From positions 1 to 35,116 of the forward strand of contig DAHWUD010000011.1 in assembly GCA_027331445.1 (NCBI GenBank): 35,116 nt of DNA. Direction: 5' to 3'. Under the pieces are notes generated by a model. That model saw nothing but the letters and a program-made list of their open reading frames with translations, made no database searches and was not told the origin of the DNA. Position numbers and translations under genes: made by a program. The stretch is from Candidatus Amesbacteria bacterium. GTDB lineage: Bacteria > Patescibacteriota > Microgenomatia > CAZETR01 > Amesbacteraceae. Positions 14,539 through 23,055 of this stretch are shown in pieces (position 1 is the first letter of the stretch; each line of letters begins with the position of its first letter).

Positions 14539-15188
14539 CAGTAGTCCGGAGGAAAGGAATAATCGTTGGGAATGGGCAAAGGCAGCTCTTTGGCAGTGCC
14601 AAAGGAAATGACAATTTCCTGATGCGCTTTAAGCACTAAGTCCCGCGGGTTTTGGGAATAAAACTGGCCATCGACAAAAACCAGTAACGTATTGGCAGAG
14701 TCGGTGCAATAGCCGCCGATGCAAGCGGCGGTGAGTCTCACACCCCAGATATCAAAAAACTGACCCAGAGTATAATCCCGGATGGTGGGAGACTCGACGT
14801 GGATGATACCTGTAGCGTCGTGGGTATGGATGGGAGAGATAAAACCGGCAGTCTTATTAATACCAATGCCGGAGGGAACGGGGGTGTGCTGCCGGTGGAT
14901 GAAGATATCCAGGTGCTCGTGAGTATGGAGAGCGGTACCTTCCTGGCTCAAAGCCGGCAGATGAATAGCCTGCAGGCGATCTTTGAGGTGATCTGTTTCC
15001 GGCGGCCAGGGAGCGGCATTGGTTTGGATTCCCGACAGAGAGTCAGGATTGATATTATCCGCCACCGCGGGAGTCGGAGAGGCAACAGCTATAGCGGAAG
15101 CGACAGAAGCCGGCTTCCGGGTTAAGACCACACCGGTTAAGACAATTAAGACTACAATGGCGGCGATACCAATAAGTTTGGAAGACAC
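14538..15188 (-). CDS. Membrane-anchored exported protein with His clusters, possible metal binder
   Basis: 216 residues. One N-terminal membrane helix (4-22), a Pro/Ala/Ser linker, then an extracytoplasmic domain with HTHEHLDIFIH (His88, 90, 92, 98) and IHTHDATGIIHVES (His121, 123, 130), a CIGGYC pair (Cys156, Cys161) and TLGQFFDIWGV. Similar domains of unknown function occur in Actinobacteria and Chloroflexi as far as I recall. Paired HxH motifs and two cysteines fit binding of copper or another metal, but nothing in the sequence proves it. It starts with GTG (15186-15188), with TAATAT 9 bases upstream and no Shine-Dalgarno sequence. Coupled by ATGA to the PEBP gene. Confidence 0.8.
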   Translation of the reverse strand: MSSKLIGIAAIVVLIVLTGVVLTRKPASVASAIAVASPTPAVADNINPDSLSGIQTNAAPWPPETDHLKDRLQAIHLPALSQEGTALHTHEHLDIFIHRQHTPVPSGIGINKTAGFISPIHTHDATGIIHVESPTIRDYTLGQFFDIWGVRLTAACIGGYCTDSANTLLVFVDGQFYSQNPRDLVLKAHQEIVISFGTAKELPLPIPNDYSFPPDY

Positions 15189-15197
15189 TAACTTTCG

Positions 15198-15203
15198 ATA
15201 TTA
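15198..15203 (-). promoter_or_regulatory. -10 box (TAATAT) 9 bases before the GTG of the His-rich gene
   Basis: Minus-strand TAATAT, CGAAAGTTA, GTG. Likely start of a His-rich/PEBP transcript with almost no leader. Confidence 0.45.
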
Positions 15204-15215
15204 GCAGGAAAAAGC

Positions 15216-16907
15216 CTAAGGGGAAAGCTGAACGGGTTGGCGGGACTGAATTTGCTTTTCCACATACAGGGCGTCAGAGGAAGGCGAGAGGGAATAGGAC
15301 ACGGCAGCGGAAGAGGAGGCGGAAGCCGCATCTCCCAGTGAATAATCCACCAGACTTTTTAAAAGCCAGAGGCGGGCATCGCGCGGGTATTTGGCTACGG
15401 CCGAGGCGGCCACAGAAGCAGACTTTGAATCATTAAAGTGGCCTTTGAGCTGGGCGGTGAGCAAACCGGCATAGGCCATAGGCGGGTCGAGGAGAGTTAA
15501 AAAGTGCGCGTAGTTTCGGGCGGCCGAGCGGTAATCCCCGAGCTGTTCATAGGCATAGCCCAGGTTGTACCAGGAGGGTGTGCCCCAGGGGTTGAGAGCC
15601 AGGGCCTTTTGCCAATGGGGAACGGAGTCTCGATAGCGGCCCGCGGCCATGAGTTCCCCGGCAAGGGAGGCTTCCATATATCCGTTGTCTTCGTAACGCA
15701 GATCATGTGTGAACAAAGTTATACCGTCACGCCAGTCAAAATTTCTGACGATAGTCCGGGTGCCCAAAGCCAAAATCACTATCAGGAAAATGAAATCGTA
15801 TTTGGGCCGCAAATAATGAAAAACCAGGCCCAGCAGGGCCAGCAGGCCAATTTGGGGGAAATAAAACCAGGTGTCCAGAACGGTCCAATCCAGAGGCCAA
15901 AGCTGAAGATGCAAGCCCAGACCGACAAGAAACCAGAGACTAAAAAAAATAAAGGGACGAAAGTCCCGGCGACGGCAGCGATAAATAAACCGGCCGGTGA
16001 AAAATATGACGGCGAGGACACCAAGATCAGCCAGCAGGGGCAGGAAAAACATTGAAAAATCGGCTTTAGGGACCAGCCACCACTGGGCAGCGACCAACCT
16101 GGCGGGGAAGAAAAAAGTGCTCAGGTAATACCAGAAAATTCGGGGCAGAGTTAACAACCGGTGGGTCAGATCGGCTCGCATGATGGGAATGTCGGGAATC
16201 CGGATATAAGTGACCCGGGCCAGGACGAAACGCAGGAAGAAATAGGCCAGCAGAAAATAAGAAAAGACATAACCGGAAATTACCAGGCGGGGCCGCTGCC
16301 AGAGCCAGAGATAAACGGCGCACAGAATGACGAACAGAACTCCGGTCTCTTTGGAGAGCAGGGATAAAAACAGTAAAGCGGAAACCAGGGTGAGCCGGGG
16401 CAGAGTGAGACGGGAAGAAATTAATGCGTAAAAGCCCAGCAGGCCGAAAAAAAGAAACAAAATATCGTTGAGGGAAGAAATATAAATAACCGCCAGTTGG
16501 TTGATGGGATGAACGGCAAAAATCAGAGCCAGCCAGAAGGAAATCCGGGGCTGAAGAAATTTACGGAAAATAAATAAAACCAGAACAGTATTGGTAAAAT
16601 GCAGCAAAACCTGGAAAAAATGAAAGACCCAGGGGGTGGGCCCGCCCAGGGTGTAAATCAGGGCGTAAGCCAGACTGACCAACGGGCGGTAAAACTGGCC
16701 GCCGGAATTCTGATCGGGGTGCAGAGGGTCAAAAAAAGCGCTGCCTAAAAATACGGCGGGAAGATAGGCCAGGGAATGAACCCGGGGGTTGGAGACGACC
16801 AGACTGGCGTCGTCCATGACAAATTTGGCCGAGAGACCGTTGGCAAAAACTATCCAGACGGCCAAAAAAATAAGCATGATCTGGTAGCGCAGGCGGATCA
16901 CGTACAA
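15216..16907 (-). CDS. Multi-spanning GT-C/TMTC-like membrane protein with C-terminal TPR repeats
   Basis: 563 residues. About eleven membrane helices fill residues 8-400, and TPR-like repeats follow (about 410-560, including PWGTPSWYNLGYAYEQLGDYRSAARNYAHF). Features of the lipid-linked-sugar GT-C fold are present: an acidic pair after TM1 (KFVMDDASLV), FYRPLVSLAYAL, HPINQLAVIYISSLNDILF. TMTC and related proteins transfer mannose from a lipid carrier to proteins at the outer membrane face. Sugar and target are unknown. Start is TTG 16907, which keeps the basic residues before TM1; ATG 16877 is the alternative. Only 11 bases separate it from the divergent PMT-like gene, so the two probably share a control region. 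Confidence 0.85.
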   Translation of the reverse strand: MYVIRLRYQIMLIFLAVWIVFANGLSAKFVMDDASLVVSNPRVHSLAYLPAVFLGSAFFDPLHPDQNSGGQFYRPLVSLAYALIYTLGGPTPWVFHFFQVLLHFTNTVLVLFIFRKFLQPRISFWLALIFAVHPINQLAVIYISSLNDILFLFFGLLGFYALISSRLTLPRLTLVSALLFLSLLSKETGVLFVILCAVYLWLWQRPRLVISGYVFSYFLLAYFFLRFVLARVTYIRIPDIPIMRADLTHRLLTLPRIFWYYLSTFFFPARLVAAQWWLVPKADFSMFFLPLLADLGVLAVIFFTGRFIYRCRRRDFRPFIFFSLWFLVGLGLHLQLWPLDWTVLDTWFYFPQIGLLALLGLVFHYLRPKYDFIFLIVILALGTRTIVRNFDWRDGITLFTHDLRYEDNGYMEASLAGELMAAGRYRDSVPHWQKALALNPWGTPSWYNLGYAYEQLGDYRSAARNYAHFLTLLDPPMAYAGLLTAQLKGHFNDSKSASVAASAVAKYPRDARLWLLKSLVDYSLGDAASASSSAAVSYSLSPSSDALYVEKQIQSRQPVQLSP

Positions 16908-16917
16908 TACTATTATA
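16903..16917. promoter_or_regulatory. Overlapping divergent -10 boxes between two GT-C genes
   Basis: The plus strand has TACAAT (16903-16908) and TACTAT (16908-16913), 10 and 5 bases before the ATG at 16919. The minus strand has TATAAT (16912-16917), 4 bases before the TTG at 16907. Two genes that start 11 bases apart must share this DNA, so polymerase binding on one side should exclude the other. Confidence 0.45.
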
Positions 16918-16918
16918 T

Positions 16919-18412
16919 ATGCGGTTTTTGAAATATCTGTTGTGGGGGTTGGCGGGAATATTTCTGGTGACCCGGTTGGTAAATTTAACAGGGCTGCCGA
17001 TTTTTACGGACGAAGCAAACTATTTGAATTGGGGATGGTTTGAGCTGCACGGACACCCATGGTATTCCCTTTTTGACGCCAAACAACCGGGGCTGATGTG
17101 GATATTGGCAGCAGCGGAAATGGCAGGCAGGGACCCGTTGTGGGCCGGGAGGGCGGTGTCCATACTGACGGGTTTACTTAATCTATGGGGAATATGGCTG
17201 GTCGGGAAAAAGCTGGGGGGAGAAAAAGTCGCCGCGGCGGCCGATGTAGTTTACATCATAACTCCCCTATTTCTGTTTTATGACCGGCAGGCACTGATGG
17301 AGAGTGCGTTAATTTCGGTGTCGGTATTCAGTTTTTATTTTCTACTGCAGACATACGAAAAACCGACTTTAAAATCGGCTGCGGCAACGGGGGCGATTTT
17401 GGGGATCGGGCTGTGGATCAAATCTTCGGCGCTAGTATTTTTGGCGGCCGCAGTGACCAGCTTTGGGTTGATGGCCGTAAGCCGGCGGGGGCAGGTATTT
17501 AAATATTTGACGGCAATGGTATATATGCTGGCGGCTTTCCTGGCGGTAGCGGGATTACTCATTCTGCAGCCGCAATTTACAGCCACATGGTCCAGGAATT
17601 CCGACTACACAATGACGCTCTCCCAGATGGCCCGGTGGCCCTGGCCGACCTGGAAGGCCGACTGGATACTCAACGGCCAGTTGTGGCTGATACTTTTAAC
17701 ACCGGTGGTAACGGCCGGCTGGGCAGCTGGGATGGTAATTATGGGCAGAAAAAACTGGCTGACAGCGGCCTGGATTTGGCTGCCGCTGGGAATATATTTA
17801 ACCTTTGCAAAATTTTCCGGGGCATTATTCCAAAGATATGCGACACCATATCTGGCCTTAATTGTTATTCCCGCCGGATTTACGCTGGCAAGGATAAAGC
17901 CGGGGTTTTGGAGCCTGCTGATCCTGCCAATAGCAGTGTCTTTACTGCAAATTTTTAACCCGGCGGGGTACTTTAATTTGGTAAACAAATTCACCAGATA
18001 TTCCTACCTCCAGGGGTACATAACAGGAAGTGATTCGGGATACCAGGTGCAGGCGATATTGAAGTATTTACGGCGGCAGGCTAAAAGCGGGCCGATTGTT
18101 ACCGGATTGCAATTGGCAAATTTCAATCCCACGGCGGGAGTGATGGTGTATGCCAGACGGGAGCCGGGGCTGAACCCGTATTACATAGATACAAGGGTGC
18201 CGGATGCTGACAAATATGCCTGCCTATCAAGTCCCAGGCCCGTATATCTGGTAAGCGTCGGGGATTTGGGCGATTTGGAAAAATTTATGCAACCGGTAAA
18301 AGTGATCGGCAATAACTACGGCCGAGAGAAAAATGTGATTTATACGCTGAAGACGGGCTGCGCGCCGGCGACGACCGCACCCCTGGAATTAATATCCATG
18401 GATGCCCAGTAA
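16919..18412 (+). CDS. PMT/ArnT-like GT-C glycosyltransferase
   Basis: 497 residues. N-terminal helix, then the extracytoplasmic catalytic loop FTDEANYLNWGWF (acidic residues near position 31) and DAKQPGLMWIL, as in the PMT_2 family. Nine to ten further helices run to about residue 360, and a soluble C-terminal domain (370-497) includes FNPTAGVMVYARREPGLNP. These enzymes use polyprenyl-phosphate sugars to modify lipids, glycans or proteins outside the membrane; the acceptor is unknown. ATG 16919 follows the AT-rich divergent region directly, with no Shine-Dalgarno sequence. The 3' end overlaps the convergent PLP-fold gene by 73 bases. Confidence 0.9.
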   Translation: MRFLKYLLWGLAGIFLVTRLVNLTGLPIFTDEANYLNWGWFELHGHPWYSLFDAKQPGLMWILAAAEMAGRDPLWAGRAVSILTGLLNLWGIWLVGKKLGGEKVAAAADVVYIITPLFLFYDRQALMESALISVSVFSFYFLLQTYEKPTLKSAAATGAILGIGLWIKSSALVFLAAAVTSFGLMAVSRRGQVFKYLTAMVYMLAAFLAVAGLLILQPQFTATWSRNSDYTMTLSQMARWPWPTWKADWILNGQLWLILLTPVVTAGWAAGMVIMGRKNWLTAAWIWLPLGIYLTFAKFSGALFQRYATPYLALIVIPAGFTLARIKPGFWSLLILPIAVSLLQIFNPAGYFNLVNKFTRYSYLQGYITGSDSGYQVQAILKYLRRQAKSGPIVTGLQLANFNPTAGVMVYARREPGLNPYYIDTRVPDADKYACLSSPRPVYLVSVGDLGDLEKFMQPVKVIGNNYGREKNVIYTLKTGCAPATTAPLELISMDAQ

Positions 18413-19470
18413 GAAAAAGCGGTGGCCTGACGGCGGATATCGGAGGCGGAGACGTGAAATCCCAAAGGTAAAAACAGTACGCCGCGGGATTGGCTCCAGG
18501 GAGTATCAAGAAACTTAAACCAGACGGGGAGATGTTTGAGCCTGAGAAACCGGGCCAGGTCTGATGAAGGCGGACGGGTGAAACCTAAAGGAAAAATGTG
18601 CAGATGCGGGTAATCCGAAACGGGAATGTCCGGCTGATAAAACCAGGGAGAAGAAAATATTGACCTGAAATACCGGCGATAAAGGGTTACCTGCCTTTTT
18701 TTCAGGCGGTTTAATTTGGCATAATTCAGGCGGTGAATGAGGGGGAGAAACACGGGCAGGCCGGGCTGGGGGGTAAAACTGTCGCCAATGAGATCATCGT
18801 GAGTTTTGAGCAGCTGCTGATGAGCCAGGGAAACCAGGGCGGCAGAATTGATGACAAAACCTAGTGCGAGGACAAAGCGGAAAAGCAGATAATAAAATGA
18901 AGAGAGCATAAAATAACGGTTGAAATACGAAGTGTGAGAAGTGAAAGACGAGAGGGCGGCGGGAGAACCAAACAGACGGCTGCCGGGAAGAGGAGAGACT
19001 TTTCTTAAGCTATCGATGACGAAATGACGATCGGATAACAATTTGATTTTCCGGGGATCGAGCAGCCGGTGGACAGAATCTTCGATAATCAGGGAGTGAG
19101 GCGGCAGATCCGCCAGCCAGGAGGTATCATCAAACAGTCGGGAGGTAATACCGCAGGCGTGAAAGATGATGACAACGTCGGGCCGGTTGAGCCATAAGTA
19201 TTTTTTAAACTGCGAAACAGAAATCTGAAAATTCCGATCCAGAGGATAATAAATATAGCGGTGACCCCGATTTTTGAGGTTATCCAAAACGTCGGAACAG
19301 TAAAAATCCGGGACCAAAAATTTTAGCCGGCGACCGGGGAACCGGTGCTGCAATAAATCCCAGAGGCCGTCTTCGAATGAGTGATAATACAGGCAGATCA
19401 ATCCGGCCGGGATGTCATCCGGTTTAAGTTTCAGAAACGGCAATAAAAAAGGCTGGTAATAGTTGATCAA
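18340..19470 (-). CDS. PLP-dependent aminotransferase-fold protein (DegT/DnrJ/EryC1-like, divergent)
   Basis: 376 residues. The pattern is that of fold-type I PLP enzymes: VLDNLKNRGHRYIYYPLD (small-domain start), DVVIIFHACG (about 98-107), the pyridine-binding Asp in LIIEDSVHRLL (Asp131) and a likely Schiff-base Lys in DSLRKVSPLPGSRLFG (Lys157). DegT-family members attach amino groups to nucleotide sugars for surface glycans, which fits the adjacent glycosyltransferase. The active-site surroundings are unusual, so the reaction is uncertain. Starts with TTG (19468-19470), with TAAAAT 7 bases upstream. A GAGGA directly abuts the TTG, too near to act as a Shine-Dalgarno sequence. The C-terminal 24 codons overlap the convergent gene. 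Confidence 0.7.
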   Translation of the reverse strand: MINYYQPFLLPFLKLKPDDIPAGLICLYYHSFEDGLWDLLQHRFPGRRLKFLVPDFYCSDVLDNLKNRGHRYIYYPLDRNFQISVSQFKKYLWLNRPDVVIIFHACGITSRLFDDTSWLADLPPHSLIIEDSVHRLLDPRKIKLLSDRHFVIDSLRKVSPLPGSRLFGSPAALSSFTSHTSYFNRYFMLSSFYYLLFRFVLALGFVINSAALVSLAHQQLLKTHDDLIGDSFTPQPGLPVFLPLIHRLNYAKLNRLKKRQVTLYRRYFRSIFSSPWFYQPDIPVSDYPHLHIFPLGFTRPPSSDLARFLRLKHLPVWFKFLDTPWSQSRGVLFLPLGFHVSASDIRRQATAFSYWASMDINSRGAVVAGAQPVFSV

Positions 19471-19477
19471 TCCTCAT

Positions 19478-19483
19478 ATTTTA
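19478..19483 (-). promoter_or_regulatory. -10 box (TAAAAT) 7 bases before the TTG of the PLP-fold gene
   Basis: Minus-strand TAAAAT, ATGAGGA, TTG. Supports the TTG start and a leaderless transcript. Confidence 0.4.
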
Positions 19484-19493
19484 ACAAAGGGGC

Positions 19494-20831
19494 TTAGCCC
19501 GAGGTAAGATCGCAGACTTGGAAGGCGACGGGGAGGATAACGTCGGAAATACCCAACTCCGATTTAATTTTTTGGGCCAAGGCTTCCCGCTGGTGGGTAT
19601 CACCGTGGGTAAGAAATACTTGTTTGACGCCGTGGATGTGCCGCAGCCAATTGAGCAGCCGGGGCTGATCTGCGTGAGAACTCAGTGATTCCAGCTTGGT
19701 GATAGTCGCCCGGACGGGGATGGTGGTACCCAAAATCGAGACGTCCCGGGCTCCCGATTCTATTTCCCGCCCCAACGTCCCCTCGGCCTGATAACCGACG
19801 ATCAATAATCGGGTTTGGCCATGAGACAGATAATTTTTCAGGTGGTGGATAATGCGGCCGCCGCTCATCATGCCGCTGCCGGCAATGATGACTTTGGCAC
19901 CGGGGGTATCCCGAATAGCCTGACTTTCGGCCACGGTGCGGGTGAGAACCAGGTGCGGAAAGTCAAAAGGATGGGGATCGCTTTTCAGCTCTGAGTTATA
20001 TAAATTGGGATATTGTTTAAAAATCTCCATGACTTCGATAGCCATGGGGCTGTCCAGATAGACCGGAGTATTCACATCGACGGCCTGGTGTTGTTTCAGA
20101 TGGCCGATGAGATGGATGATTTCCTGGGTGCGTTCGATGGAAAAAGCGGGAATCAGCAATACCGCTCCTGATTTTTCGACGGTGTTAATTTCCCGCTGCA
20201 AAATGGTGGGGACGTCCTCTGATGGGTGGGCAGAATCACCATAGGTTGATTCCATCACTACCGCAGCGGCAGAGGTAATGTATTCGGTGGGGGCAATCAA
20301 GTCTTCGGGGGTGTTACCCAAGTCGCCGCTAAAAACTACGGTCGGCTGGGCAGAAATCTCGATGCTGGCCGAACCCAGGATGTGGCCGGCGTTGCGAAAG
20401 GTGAGATTAAAATTTCCGGCAGAAAACGGCTGGTCATAGGAAACAACCTGAGTGAGGCGAAAGACGGCATCCACGTCTTCCCGGGTGAAGAGGACGGGGT
20501 TTTGGTTTTCTTCCTGCGCCAGGGCGGCGGAATCCAATAATGAGACGCGGGCGATGTCGAGAGTCGGCTGCGTGGCGTAGATGCGGCCGGAAAAGCCGGC
20601 TTTGACCAACAAGGGTAAGCGGCCACAATGATCCAGGTGCGCGTGAGTGAGGACGGCGGCGGTCAGCGTCCGGGCGTCAAAGGCCAGAGGCTGGAAATTG
20701 AGACGGACGGAATCCGGGGGGCCCTGAAAAATACCCAAGTCTATCAAGAGACTGCTGCCGTTGGCGGCGGTGAATAAGTAGCTGGAACCAGTGACACCGC
20801 CCGCCGCTCCGAGAAATTTGATGGTTTGCAT
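19494..20831 (-). CDS. Metallo-beta-lactamase/beta-CASP RNA-processing exonuclease family protein
   Basis: 445 residues, normal length. MBL motif 2 LTHAHLDHCGRLP (His63, His65, Asp67, His68) binds two zinc ions; further ligands are in NAGHILGSASIE and VVFSGDLGN. The beta-CASP insert includes MESTYGDSAHP, GSGMMSGGRIIHHLKNYL and TKLESLSSHADQ; the C-terminal His is in FLTHGD. This is the YSH1/CPSF-type bacterial branch, which cuts RNA as endo- or 5'-exonuclease. It probably takes part in mRNA decay in the cytoplasm. TAGAAT lies 9 bases before the ATG at 20831, so it likely has its own transcript and may continue into the PLP-fold gene 23 bases downstream. Confidence 0.95.
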   Translation of the reverse strand: MQTIKFLGAAGGVTGSSYLFTAANGSSLLIDLGIFQGPPDSVRLNFQPLAFDARTLTAAVLTHAHLDHCGRLPLLVKAGFSGRIYATQPTLDIARVSLLDSAALAQEENQNPVLFTREDVDAVFRLTQVVSYDQPFSAGNFNLTFRNAGHILGSASIEISAQPTVVFSGDLGNTPEDLIAPTEYITSAAAVVMESTYGDSAHPSEDVPTILQREINTVEKSGAVLLIPAFSIERTQEIIHLIGHLKQHQAVDVNTPVYLDSPMAIEVMEIFKQYPNLYNSELKSDPHPFDFPHLVLTRTVAESQAIRDTPGAKVIIAGSGMMSGGRIIHHLKNYLSHGQTRLLIVGYQAEGTLGREIESGARDVSILGTTIPVRATITKLESLSSHADQPRLLNWLRHIHGVKQVFLTHGDTHQREALAQKIKSELGISDVILPVAFQVCDLTSG

Positions 20832-20840
20832 GACTACCTA

Positions 20841-20846
20841 ATTCTA
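20841..20846 (-). promoter_or_regulatory. -10 box (TAGAAT) 9 bases before the beta-CASP gene
   Basis: Minus-strand TAGAAT, TAGGTAGTC, ATG. Near-leaderless geometry. Confidence 0.45.
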
Positions 20847-20862
20847 TACTAATCAGGAAAAA

Positions 20863-21379
20863 TTAGTCACCCGACCATAAGTTGGGGAGCTGATGGAAAT
20901 AAAGAGCGGTGCCGAACCAAGCCCAGTTCTGGATATAATAGTTGCTGGCGTCTTCCCAGAAACTATATTTTTCCTCCACGTTGTCGTAGAGTTTGGGTAA
21001 AATTTTCTGTTGGTAAATGTCGGCTGCGGATTGGGGGGAAATAAAAGAAATGCTTTGCAAATCCAGGACGTAGGCTAGGACAGATTCGTACTGGTAGAGG
21101 GGTTGGCCGTCATAGGTATAACCGACAGCCAGGCGATGATTTGACTGCCATTGACTGGTGAGAAAGCGACCGCTCTGGAGCAGTAGACGAGCGGCCCGGA
21201 GATCACCATACCACTCATAGTCCAAGGCCACGCGCTGTAACGGCTGTGGATCCGCAGGTACCGTTAGCATTAACTTGCGCGCAAATATATGTACCATAAC
21301 AACCGGAGGCCCTGACTCCGGGGACCAGAAATAAACTGAACAGACAGAAGGCCGCTATACGGATCCCCAATTGCTTCAT
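20863..21379 (-). pseudogene. Broken glycoside hydrolase family 8 gene: signal peptide and C-terminal part in different frames
   Basis: Two pieces are visible. From ATG 21379 a 54-codon frame encodes a signal peptide (MKQLGIRIAAFCLFSLFLVP..., cleavage likely after VRA) and a short Cys-rich stretch, stopping at 21215. In another frame, 20863-21297 encodes about 140 residues that match the end of GH8 endoglucanases: ALDYEWYGDLRAA, YQYESVLAYVLDL and NYYIQNWAWFGTALY. GH8 enzymes are usually 350-400 residues, so the N-terminal half with the catalytic acid is missing. The simplest reading is a deletion plus frameshift. It cannot be excluded that the C-terminal frame is translated from ATG 21297, but it would lack a signal and active site. 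Confidence 0.7.
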
Positions 21380-21423
21380 ACCAAATTTGTATTAAGAGTT
21401 ATTTAGCCAAATAACAACTTAAC

Positions 21424-23022
21424 TTACTGAGGTTTATTCGCTACCACAAGTTGATCTTGTGTGGCAAAATTTCCATAAAATGACTGTTGCTCTGGAATTG
21501 GAGGTATTAAACCAAAAATTGTCAAAATCGTATTTGGATGTCTTGCATATGAGTAATTTGAAACATTCTCCCTTTTCAAATTAGCTAAAACATAAACCCA
21601 GTTGGCGAAACCTTGATTAATTGCCAATACATTTTGGGTGATGGGGTCAAAGCTACCTAGACGGGAATCTCTGTCAATTGTCAGCCTGTAAGTATCCATA
21701 TCGTTAAGTGTATTTGAGGCTACGGCCAAAGTCATCTCAGGATATTTTTTACCGGAAATTTCAACCACATTAAAGTATGCATTAATTGGAGCGAAGTCGG
21801 TTATGGCTAAGTGTTGCTGATCTTCAGCAGAAATATAAAAATCAGTCTCGTTTCGATGCAGAGCTCTAAAAGCAACACTGTCCAGGTAAAGCGGGTCTTT
21901 TACCTGTTCTACAACCATGAAATACCGTGTTTGTAACTGAGGAGATAAATCCGGATTACCCAGTCCGTTTTTGGTAGGCAGCCATAAGCCCGCAATCGGT
22001 TTCCCGGACCGAGCATAGTTAATAAAATCATCGACGCTGTGGATTTTGTAGTTTTGGACCAAAGGAGTCAGGTGGTTGGTAATTTTGTGGAGGTTATATA
22101 TGCCCGCCAGCCAGTCTTCATATCTTTTTTCAGTTATTTGCGCATCGGGGTTGAGCGTCAGATCCCCCTCTAAGGTTTGGGCCGGGTTGATAATCCATCT
22201 GTCGTTTGCAGTCCACTGATTTTTTGCCCAAGAACCATAGACATTGATAACTTCAAATGGCTGCTTTGTTGCCGTATCTACGTTTACCCAGCGGTCATTT
22301 AACCACCCCAAAGTGAACGGATGGCCGTCTTTGACTCCCGACTCTACCAAAAACAACGGCCCTTCACCGGTATACGGCGTTTTTTGTCCGGTCTGGGTAT
22401 CAACATTATATGTTGAGGGCGGAGCCGCCTTCTGACCCTGAGGCCCGCCCCAGGGAATGGCGTACAAATTTTTCCGGGCATCCGGATTATTCGGGTCCGG
22501 CAGTTCATAGGCTACCCCCAGACTGTCGGAATTTGCCGGATTGAGATCGGTTTTGACATGAGCGACTAACCGGCCGTACGAGTCGGGATTGACCACCCGG
22601 GGGTTGGCATTGGCCCAATAGTCCCAGTATGACTTGAAGATGGCCTGAATCCTGTCAAACTCCTGCTTCTGTCCCGGGGTAAACTCGCCGCCGGATTCCA
22701 GCTGAACTGCCGGCGTGCCGGTGGCTTTCAGTGTGGCGGTAGCTTCTACTTTCGTCATGGTGGGCACAGGAGTATTAGTATTCTCTACCTGTGCGGGCCT
22801 AGCGGTTGCCGCGGCTGCTGGTGTCGCAGTCACCGGTTCCGCCGAGGAAGACTGATTCGCTTCCGAGCAGGCGTCCACCAAAGCCGCCGCCCCGGTTAAT
22901 GCCAGCCCGTACCCTAATACCTCCCCAAGAGCCTGTCTCCTGCCGGGGTCAAAACCATGCCCCCCGGAGAGATCACGCCGGGTAATTTGAACTATTTTTT
23001 CCCACTCGCTTTTAAACGACAT
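21424..23022 (-). CDS. Large secreted lipoprotein, function unknown
   Basis: 532 residues, no family recognised. The N-terminus has a twin-arginine-like GRRQALGEVLGYG, a hydrophobic stretch (35-49) and a lipobox-like LVDAC (Cys52), so it is probably exported, perhaps by Tat, and lipid-anchored. A Ser/Thr/Pro/Ala linker (53-105) leads to a globular domain of over 400 residues rich in Trp, Tyr, Asn and Asp (WDYWANANPRVVNPDSYGRL, AIPWGGPQGQ, LTLNPDAQITEKRYEDWLAG). This composition is typical of extracellular binding or carbohydrate-active proteins, but no catalytic motif is clear. The 3' two-thirds are clearly more AT-rich than the 5' third. A strong terminator lies 5 bases before the ATG, so expression must depend on read-through or an unusual promoter. 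The GH8 remnant follows downstream. Confidence 0.8.
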   Translation of the reverse strand: MSFKSEWEKIVQITRRDLSGGHGFDPGRRQALGEVLGYGLALTGAAALVDACSEANQSSSAEPVTATPAAAATARPAQVENTNTPVPTMTKVEATATLKATGTPAVQLESGGEFTPGQKQEFDRIQAIFKSYWDYWANANPRVVNPDSYGRLVAHVKTDLNPANSDSLGVAYELPDPNNPDARKNLYAIPWGGPQGQKAAPPSTYNVDTQTGQKTPYTGEGPLFLVESGVKDGHPFTLGWLNDRWVNVDTATKQPFEVINVYGSWAKNQWTANDRWIINPAQTLEGDLTLNPDAQITEKRYEDWLAGIYNLHKITNHLTPLVQNYKIHSVDDFINYARSGKPIAGLWLPTKNGLGNPDLSPQLQTRYFMVVEQVKDPLYLDSVAFRALHRNETDFYISAEDQQHLAITDFAPINAYFNVVEISGKKYPEMTLAVASNTLNDMDTYRLTIDRDSRLGSFDPITQNVLAINQGFANWVYVLANLKRENVSNYSYARHPNTILTIFGLIPPIPEQQSFYGNFATQDQLVVANKPQ

Positions 23023-23027
23023 AGGCC

Positions 23028-23055
23028 AAAAAAAATCCCGCCACTAGGCGGGATT
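23028..23055 (-). terminator. Strong Rho-independent terminator, directly before the lipoprotein start
   Basis: On the minus strand AATCCCGCC-TAGT-GGCGGGATT (perfect 9 bp stem, 23034-23055) followed by a run of eight T (23035-23028). It lies 31 bases after the restored stop of the upstream gene (23087) and ends 5 bases before the lipoprotein ATG (23022). A smaller GC hairpin (CGGGC-GGC-GCCCG) precedes it. Confidence 0.9.
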
